The notes under the pieces were generated by a model that saw nothing but the letters and a program-made list of their open reading frames with translations, did not search any database and had not been told where the DNA came from. A DNA stretch of 64,000 nucleotides from Archangium sp. (GTDB lineage: Bacteria; Myxococcota; Myxococcia; Myxococcales; Myxococcaceae). This document shows, one piece after another, positions 58,713 through 64,000 of the stretch (positions are counted from its first letter, which is position 1; every line of letters starts with the position of its first letter). The DNA is taken from assembly GCA_030681645.1 (NCBI GenBank), contig JAUXRX010000017.1, forward strand, positions 248,001 through 312,000, written 5' to 3'. Made by a program: the position numbers and the translations under genes.

Positions 58713-60008
58713 ATGGAGCCCGTCTCGAATCGTCTGACCTGTACCCCCGAAGACCTTGCTTCCCCGGTCTCGACCGCTGAGCCGCTGCCCGGCAGCGGAG
58801 GGGCCGATTCGACCATGCCCTTCGCCGGGCCGCCCGCCGTGGCCGAGGGGGACGACTCGTGGCTCGAGAGCCAGATCCGCGATCAACTGAGCGGGCTCGG
58901 TCCCGACGAGAGCCTCGAGCTGAGCACCATGGCTGGCGTGAAGCTGAACCTGGCGGCTGAGTTCAAGGGGAAGCTGCGGGTGGATCCGCAGGCCGACGGC
59001 AGCTTCGTGGTGGAGGTCGACGGGCAGGGTGACGGGGGCGCGGGCGCTCCGGTCGCGGGCTCGGCGCGGGTGGGCGTGGCGGCAGGCACGAAGTTTCACG
59101 TCGAGAACGCCGCGAAGGCCGCAGACCTCTGCGACGCGCTGCTCAAGGGCGCGGCGGTGACCAGCGCGAACGGCTCGCTGCCGGGCCTCGAAGCCGCCTT
59201 CGACCTGGCGCATCAGCTCGGCGTGAAGGGGGACGTGGTCGACGCGGGATCGCGCGTGCGCGGCTATGTGTCGAAGATCAGCGAGGCGAAAGTGGACCTG
59301 ACGGGGGCGGTTCAGGTCGGCGACTCGATCGGTGTCAAGTTCGAGGCGTTCGGCGTCGATCTCAAGGTGGCGGGGGCGAAGGCGTCAGCGCAGGGCCGCG
59401 AGGGGCTGAGCATCGACTTCGAGAAGGGCGAGCTGCGGCAGAACCTCACCCTCGGCGTCGCTGCCGACGCGTTCATCAAGGTCCCCGTCGCGTTCAACGC
59501 TGCCGGGAACACGAAGGCCACTGTCGTCGCCTCTGCCGTCTTCAAGCTGCCCGACGAGGTGAAGCAGGCGCTGAAGGAGGGGCGGATCTCGGGTCCCCAG
59601 GCCTGGGCGATGCTCGCCGGCAGAACCCTGCCCGACGCCGTGGTGATCAAGGCCGAGCTCGAGGTCTCGGCGAAGAACCAGTCAGTCGCAGCCGGAGACT
59701 TGAAGGTGAAGCTCAAGGCGGAGGCGTCGCTCGACGTGGCGCACTTCGGCCGGACGCTCTCGGTCGACGACCTGCGCCAGTTTCTCCAGCAGGTGAAGTG
59801 GTCGGTCGAGAGCGAGGCCGGGCTGGGTGGTGGCGTGGGCGCGGACCTCGGCGCGGCGAAGTTCGAGGTCGCCTTGCTCCGCAAGCAGCGCCACCAGCTG
59901 GTCGGCAAGTTCGATTCTGGTGAGGCCTTCCAGAAGGCCCTCGCCCTTGCTCGCGACGGCAGTGACTCATCGCTCGTCGCGCGTCGTGCTGCGTCTTCAC
60001 TTCGTTGA
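58713..60008 (+). CDS. uncharacterised 431-residue protein
   Basis: I recognise no family. GGAG lies 5 bases before the ATG, supporting this start. The first 60 residues are Ser/Pro/Gly-rich. The rest alternates strand-like amphipathic stretches (KLNLAAEFKGKLRVDPQ, VKFEAFGVDLKVAGAKA, DLKVKLKAEASLDVAHFG) with helices (LEAAFDLAHQLG, PDEVKQALKEGRISG). The strand-rich repeats are reminiscent of long beta-sheet proteins, but there is no export signal. A small membrane protein gene follows after 27 bases on the same strand. Confidence 0.75.
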   Translation: MEPVSNRLTCTPEDLASPVSTAEPLPGSGGADSTMPFAGPPAVAEGDDSWLESQIRDQLSGLGPDESLELSTMAGVKLNLAAEFKGKLRVDPQADGSFVVEVDGQGDGGAGAPVAGSARVGVAAGTKFHVENAAKAADLCDALLKGAAVTSANGSLPGLEAAFDLAHQLGVKGDVVDAGSRVRGYVSKISEAKVDLTGAVQVGDSIGVKFEAFGVDLKVAGAKASAQGREGLSIDFEKGELRQNLTLGVAADAFIKVPVAFNAAGNTKATVVASAVFKLPDEVKQALKEGRISGPQAWAMLAGRTLPDAVVIKAELEVSAKNQSVAAGDLKVKLKAEASLDVAHFGRTLSVDDLRQFLQQVKWSVESEAGLGGGVGADLGAAKFEVALLRKQRHQLVGKFDSGEAFQKALALARDGSDSSLVARRAASSLR

Positions 60009-60035
60009 ATCCACCTCGATCACCCAGGAGCCTTC

Positions 60036-60323
60036 ATGTCCCCGTTCGTCGGCGTCATCGTCTTGATCACCTTTCTGTTGGTCCTCGCGCTTCTCTGGTT
60101 CTTCACCCGGTTCATGGTGCCCGTGGAGGCGCTGATCGCGGGTGCGGCCACGGTGGTGGGCACCGCGCACCTCTGCGCCGGCCTCGTGTACGAATTGCCG
60201 CTGCTTCTCGGCGCGGCGGCTGTCCAGCTGATCGCCGCGGCGGTCTTCGGGGCGCGAGCGGGGGCGCAGATGAGCGGAAAGCCGCTGGTCCGCCGCCCGC
60301 CCCGAGACCGCTTCACTGCCTGA
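60036..60323 (+). CDS. small membrane protein, 95 aa
   Basis: Unrecognised protein with two strong hydrophobic spans: VGVIVLITFLLVLALLWFF (about 5-23) and a longer one (about 28-72) that may cross twice (VEALIAGAATVVGTAHLCAG, LPLLLGAAAVQLIAAAVFG). The C-terminus is basic (KPLVRRPPRDR). Its end overlaps the convergent nuclease gene by 11 bases. Co-transcription with the preceding unknown gene is likely from the 27-base spacing. Confidence 0.65.
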   Translation: MSPFVGVIVLITFLLVLALLWFFTRFMVPVEALIAGAATVVGTAHLCAGLVYELPLLLGAAAVQLIAAAVFGARAGAQMSGKPLVRRPPRDRFTA

Positions 60324-61638
60324 GGAAAGAGACCAGCGCCCGCTGTGCGCTCACTTCGCCGTGGTGCAGCGCGACGCGCTTCACGCCGGGGATGGCGCCG
60401 AGCCAGGCCGCGAGCTCTTTTCGATCGGCGTGAGCCGAGAGCCCGCGCAGGGTGTCGATGCGGCAGCGGACGGGGACTTCCTGGCCGTCGAGCCAGACGC
60501 CGCCGCCGCGCTTCGCCGCGTCCTGGATGCGGCGCCCGGGCGTACCCGCGGCCTGGTAGCCGGCGAAGAGCAGGGTGTTGCGATCGTCGGCCAGCCCGCC
60601 GTCGACGAGGTGGTTGACGATGCGGCCGCCGGTGAGCATTCCCGAGCCGGCGATGATGATCATCGGGCCGGGCGCGTCGCGCAGCCGCGCCGAGTCGGAG
60701 CCGCGCCGGGACGCGTAGAGGTTCTCGAAGTCGAGCGGCGCGTCGCCCCGGGCGAGCTGGCTGAGCGACTCGGCGTCGTAGAGCTTCTGGAACTTCGAGT
60801 AGGTCTCGGTGACGAGCAGGCCCATCGGGGTGTCGAGGGCGACGGGCACGCGTTGCAGGCGGCCGGACTCGACGAGCTGGTTCAAGAAGAAGAGGATCAC
60901 CTGGGTGCGGCCGATGGCGAAGGCGGGGATGAAGAGCTTGCCCTTGCGGGCGGCGGTCTCGGTGACGACCTCGAGGAGCTTCCTCGCGATGTCGTCGTGA
61001 CCGTGCTCGTGTTCGCGCTCGCCGTAGGTCGACTCCATCACCACCAGGTCGACGGGGCGGCCGTTGGGCCAGGCGGTGAAGGCGTCTTTGAGCAGCGGCG
61101 ATTGGGGCCGGCCGAGATCGCCCGAGAGGATCACCCGGCTCTTCCCGCTGGCGACGTCGACCGAGGCCGAGCCGAGAATGTGACCGGCCTCGCGGAAGGA
61201 CAGCTGGAGGCCGAGGAGGCTGCTGCCGTCATAGGGCACGGCCTTCGCGAGGCGATCGAACGCGGCGAGGAGGGCGTTGGTCTCGCGGAAGCTGGCGCGC
61301 TGCATCGAGAGGGTGTCCTCGAGCGAGATGCGGGCGATGGCGAGCGTGGCGGTGGTGGCGAAGAGGGGCTTGTCGAAGCCGCCGTCGAGGAGGTGGGGGA
61401 GCGCGCCGATGTGATCGAGGTGGCCGTGGGTGAGCAGCACGGCGTCGACGTCGCGCGCGGCGTCGGGGAACACCCAGTCGCGTGCCTCGCGGCCCTGGCT
61501 GATGCCGCAGTCGACGAGCAGCTTCTTGCCGCCGAGCTCGACGCGCGTCATCGCGCCGGTGACGCAGTCGATCGCGCCCAGCAGCCGCACCTCGCCATCG
61601 GGAAGGGGGTGCACCGCGGTGCAGGCGTGGACTTGCAT
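60313..61638 (-). CDS. beta-CASP metallo-beta-lactamase RNase (CPSF-73-like)
   Basis: A 441-residue nuclease of the RNA-processing MBL class. LLTHGHLDHIGALP is the HxHxDH zinc site, and AGHILGSASV, ILSGDLGRP and ESTYGEREH complete the MBL domain. The beta-CASP insertion contains FIPAFAIGRTQVILFFLNQL. The C-terminal RMMBL segment is GLSAHADRKELAAWL. Residues for a two-zinc centre are all present. Targets are probably RNA (family knowledge). Confidence 0.92.
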   Translation of the reverse strand: MQVHACTAVHPLPDGEVRLLGAIDCVTGAMTRVELGGKKLLVDCGISQGREARDWVFPDAARDVDAVLLTHGHLDHIGALPHLLDGGFDKPLFATTATLAIARISLEDTLSMQRASFRETNALLAAFDRLAKAVPYDGSSLLGLQLSFREAGHILGSASVDVASGKSRVILSGDLGRPQSPLLKDAFTAWPNGRPVDLVVMESTYGEREHEHGHDDIARKLLEVVTETAARKGKLFIPAFAIGRTQVILFFLNQLVESGRLQRVPVALDTPMGLLVTETYSKFQKLYDAESLSQLARGDAPLDFENLYASRRGSDSARLRDAPGPMIIIAGSGMLTGGRIVNHLVDGGLADDRNTLLFAGYQAAGTPGRRIQDAAKRGGGVWLDGQEVPVRCRIDTLRGLSAHADRKELAAWLGAIPGVKRVALHHGEVSAQRALVSFLRQ

Positions 61639-61653
61639 GTCGACACCCTATCT

Positions 61654-61688
61654 CCCTCTCCCCGAGGGGGAGAGGGTCGGGGAGAGGG
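61654..61688. repeat. dispersed CCCTCTCCCC palindromic repeat, inverted copy
   Basis: CCCTCTCCCC (61654-61663), loop GAG, GGGGAGAGGG (61667-61676), then TC and a further GGGGAGAGGG half-arm (61679-61688). Its reverse complement equals the element at 52214-52248 except for one base in the loop. It lies upstream of the beta-CASP gene and of the exported protein at 61741. Confidence 0.85.
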
Positions 61689-61740
61689 CCGCGCATTTCA
61701 TAAGTCGACGGGTAGTCGTCGTTTGCTACAAGCACCGCCC

Positions 61741-62658
61741 ATGTTCGCGCTCAAGAGATGGCTTTGCTGCGTGGCGTTCGTCACCTCTTCGTTCGCGTTC
61801 GCGCAGGAGCCGCGGCCCTCGGTGATGCCGTTTCCACTCGAGTTCAAGCGCACGCCTTCGGGATTCTCGAACGAGGACAAGGAAGCGATGCAGCGCGACT
61901 ACACGCGGTTGCTTCGGCTCGCCGGCGCGGCGGTTCCCGACTTCGCAAGGTACGATCTCGCGCTGAAGGAGTTAAAGCGGTCGGATTGCGAGCGCGAGGA
62001 CGAGTGCCTCGTTCAACTGGCGAAGAAGGCCGAGGCCCTCTACGCCGTCTACGCGAGTCTCGACTACACGCTCGAGGGTGCGGTTCTCGTGAGCGGTCGA
62101 GTGGTGCGTGAGGATGGCAAGGTCGCCAGCCCGACGGCCACGGTGAAGTTGGCAAAGGGGCGTGACGCGTTCAAGGACATCGCCAAGAACGCGCTGACGC
62201 AGTTGTTCGCGCAACTGAAGATCGGCGAATTGCCAGCGACCAGACAGGTTGAGGTAGTGAAGATCGACCCCGTGAAGGACCCGATCAAGGACCCGCCCCC
62301 ACCACCCCCGCCGCTGGTCATCGAAGATACCGGCGCAGGGCAACGGGCCGCGGGCAAAGGTCTCGTCTACGCCGGAGCCGGCGTCGCGGTGCTGGGCGGA
62401 GTGCTCGCAGCGGTCGGTTGTGGATTCGGTTGCGGGGTGACGCCGACGATGGGCGGCAGCCTGCCTGAGCCTCAGCTCGAAGCAGCGCGTACGGGTCGAG
62501 CCCTCACGGGTGTGGGCCTGGCGGGTCTTGGCATCGGCGCAGTCGCGGCCGGCATCGGCGCGGTCCTCTGGGGGACGGCCGCCGCGGCGCCAGTCAACAC
62601 GGTGACCATCCTTCCAATTTCAGGTGGCGGAGTGGTGCAGTTCGGAGGGCGATTCTAA
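61741..62658 (+). CDS. exported protein with Pro-rich linker and C-terminal hydrophobic region
   Basis: A 305-residue protein with a clear Sec signal (MFALKRWLCCVAFVTSSFAFA, cleavage before Gln). The middle domain (about 60-165; DCEREDECLVQLAKKAEALY, YTLEGAVLVSGRVVRED, VKLAKGRDAFKDIA) resembles the N-terminal part of many myxobacterial PEGA-type proteins, with a conserved CxxxDxC pair. A run of eight prolines (near 194) precedes Gly/Ala-rich hydrophobic segments (about 213-285), probably membrane-associated. Function unknown. Its stop shares one base with the next start, so the two are coupled. Confidence 0.75.
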   Translation: MFALKRWLCCVAFVTSSFAFAQEPRPSVMPFPLEFKRTPSGFSNEDKEAMQRDYTRLLRLAGAAVPDFARYDLALKELKRSDCEREDECLVQLAKKAEALYAVYASLDYTLEGAVLVSGRVVREDGKVASPTATVKLAKGRDAFKDIAKNALTQLFAQLKIGELPATRQVEVVKIDPVKDPIKDPPPPPPPLVIEDTGAGQRAAGKGLVYAGAGVAVLGGVLAAVGCGFGCGVTPTMGGSLPEPQLEAARTGRALTGVGLAGLGIGAVAAGIGAVLWGTAAAAPVNTVTILPISGGGVVQFGGRF

Positions 62659-64000
62659 TGCGCTTACTGATCGTGGCTGTGTCCTGTGTCTGGTTTGTGG
62701 GCTGCACCTTCGGGGTTCGGACGTGCACGGACTCGTCGCAGTGCGAGTTGGGCGCAGTCTGCCGCGACAACTTCTGCGTGATCGTAGACGCAGGCGCGGG
62801 CGGGGGAGGTGGCGGGACGATCGGAGGCGGAGGAGGTTCCACCGGCGGCGGTGGTGGCGCGACGGGCGGCGGAGGAGGCGCCACTGGAGGCGGCGGAGGA
62901 GCCATGGGCGGCGGAGGCGGCGCCACGGGAGGTGGGGGAGGCAGCGTGGACCTGTGCCAGGGCGTGAGTTGCCTGACCGGCTACAGCTGTGACGCCGCGG
63001 ATGGCGAGTGCAAGTTGCGCGTGACAGGGCTCGAACTGCTTGGCCCAGCGATGGGGCCGAGGGACGCCGGCGCCGCGCAGCTGCGGGCGGCACTGACGAC
63101 CGACGCGTCGGTGACGCTGCCCACGGCGCTCGAGTACCAGATTGACACCCAGGCGGCTCAGCCGCTGCCGTCGGTAGGGCTGGAGTACAGCGCCGCTCTG
63201 TCGTTGACGGAGGGGCCGCACACGCTCGTGGTGCGGGCGAACTTCGCCGATGCGGGGTTTCAGCAGTCGGTGGTGGTGAGGGTGGACACGGTGGCGCCGA
63301 CGGTGACTGGGCCGCCCGGGATGGCGGTAATGCAGCGAGACGACATCTTCATGGTGGAGTTGGGGGTTGATGAAGCAGTGAACGTTGCGGGGATGGACGT
63401 GAGGCTTCAGGGGGTGCTCCTGTCGCCGTATGACGCCGGGGTCTGCGCGGGGACAGGTGGCTGCTGGGTAGTGGACATGTCGCTGCCGCCCCTGGACGGG
63501 TTGACGGGGACCTTCCAGATGACCGCACGGGCGACGGACGGAGTGGGAAACTCGAAGACGTCGATGGTGGGCAACATTGGCGTTACGCGCACCCGCTGGG
63601 AAGTGCAACCGACGATGCAATCCATTCGGGCCTCGCCGGCGGTGGGCCGGGACGGCACGCTCTACGTCGGAGCATCCGATGCAGTTGGCTCGCTCTTCGC
63701 CATCAACGCGCTGGATGGAGGGCAGGTAGTTGCGCCGGTCGCGCTGGGCGCGATTCAGAGCCTCGCGACGGCGGTCAGCAGCGATGCGGGGCTGGTGTAC
63801 TTCTCGGCCAACGACGGCTCGGGCGGCAAGGTGGGCGCTTTACGAGCTGTCGACTTCTCCGCACCTGCCCAGTCCCCTGTGCGAGGCAACAACGGGGGCC
63901 TCATCCACTCCGCCATCGCGCTGATGGGGACATCGTCGAGCGAGGTGGTCGCGGCGGGCTCGTTCAACGCCAATGGAGGTAGCTCGTCCAGAGTCTCCGT
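62658..64000 (+). CDS. Gly-rich-linker lipoprotein with Cys-rich motifs and beta-propeller start (partial)
   Basis: Open from ATG 62658 to the window end (447 codons visible, 3' end missing). The lipoprotein signal ends WFVGC (Cys17). A Cys-rich stretch (CTDSSQCELGAVCRDNFC) leads to a glycine linker of repeated GGGGGAT units (about 62800-62945), then a second Cys-rich motif (VDLCQGVSCLTGYSC). Ig-like domains follow (DTVAPTVTGPPG, TARATDGVGNS), then SPAVGRDGTLYVGASD, which begins a PQQ-like propeller. Codon choice is looser than its neighbours (TTA, GTT, GTA), hinting at later acquisition or relaxed selection. Surface display is inferred. Confidence 0.85.
   Translation, partial: MRLLIVAVSCVWFVGCTFGVRTCTDSSQCELGAVCRDNFCVIVDAGAGGGGGGTIGGGGGSTGGGGGATGGGGGATGGGGGAMGGGGGATGGGGGSVDLCQGVSCLTGYSCDAADGECKLRVTGLELLGPAMGPRDAGAAQLRAALTTDASVTLPTALEYQIDTQAAQPLPSVGLEYSAALSLTEGPHTLVVRANFADAGFQQSVVVRVDTVAPTVTGPPGMAVMQRDDIFMVELGVDEAVNVAGMDVRLQGVLLSPYDAGVCAGTGGCWVVDMSLPPLDGLTGTFQMTARATDGVGNSKTSMVGNIGVTRTRWEVQPTMQSIRASPAVGRDGTLYVGASDAVGSLFAINALDGGQVVAPVALGAIQSLATAVSSDAGLVYFSANDGSGGKVGALRAVDFSAPAQSPVRGNNGGLIHSAIALMGTSSSEVVAAGSFNANGGSSSRVS

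Noticed and set aside
62664..63620. A 318-codon minus-strand frame
   Set aside because: Antisense to the lipoprotein gene at the right end, which has a signal peptide, lipobox and domain motifs.

Overview
The window reads as chromosomal DNA of a myxobacterium (phylum Myxococcota). The basis is very high GC with G/C-ending codons, many lipoproteins with short lipoboxes and low-complexity linkers, an MglA-type GTPase, DUF4388 and DUF4403 proteins, hybrid kinases, and a response regulator with a proline-rich linker resembling the polarity protein RomR. I cannot name the genus. No rRNA, CRISPR array, insertion sequence, integrase or intact tRNA was recognised.

Layout. 1-1230: start of an exported protein, a ribbon-helix-helix protein and a UDP-glucuronate decarboxylase. 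1231-9393: a 2720-residue repeat-rich surface lipoprotein, followed by Lon protease (9493-11943). 12127-22267: VWA lipoprotein, HAD phosphatase, two divergent formylglycine-generating-enzyme-like paralogues flanking a DsbD-N-like lipoprotein and an exported TldD-like peptidase, a DUF4403 lipoprotein, an MA-type metalloprotease, an alkaline-phosphatase-superfamily enzyme and a methyltransferase. 22330-27700: DUF4388 protein, then a leftward run purM-purN-FAD oxidoreductase-MglA-like GTPase. 27787-31658: a compact cyclic-nucleotide module made of a CHASE2 class III cyclase, a CRP-family receptor and a class II phosphodiesterase. 31672-38196: uridine kinase, a Gld-type ABC operon (ATPase, permease, GldG, DUF4340) and aspartokinase. 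38308-41130: lipoprotein with eight Ig-like repeats and an ice-binding-type domain. 41548-48890: signalling and proteostasis, with a degenerate-receiver LuxR regulator, a pseudoprotease/protease HtrA pair, SRPBCC and AraC proteins, a REC-GAF-GGDEF protein, a double CheW protein and the RomR-like regulator. 48982-53875: valyl-tRNA synthetase with a histone-H1-like tail, NadC and a metallophosphatase. 54286-64000: sigma-like factor with an unknown partner, CutA, hybrid kinase, unknown proteins, a beta-CASP nuclease, and two exported proteins, the last running off the window.

How the genes work together. The strongest functional unit is synthesis, sensing and degradation of a cyclic nucleotide within 4 kb on one strand. 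A second theme is envelope remodelling and transport (lipoproteins, TldD, DsbD-N, Gld-ABC). A third is surface signalling or polarity (GGDEF, CheW, RomR-like, MglA-like). Housekeeping genes (lon, purM, purN, udk, ask, valS, nadC, cutA) are interspersed.

Non-coding structure includes a dispersed CCCTCTCCCC/GGGGAGAGGG palindromic repeat in four intergenic gaps, a 22-bp-spaced tandem palindrome between divergent genes, two clear terminators, and tRNA-like debris at two places.
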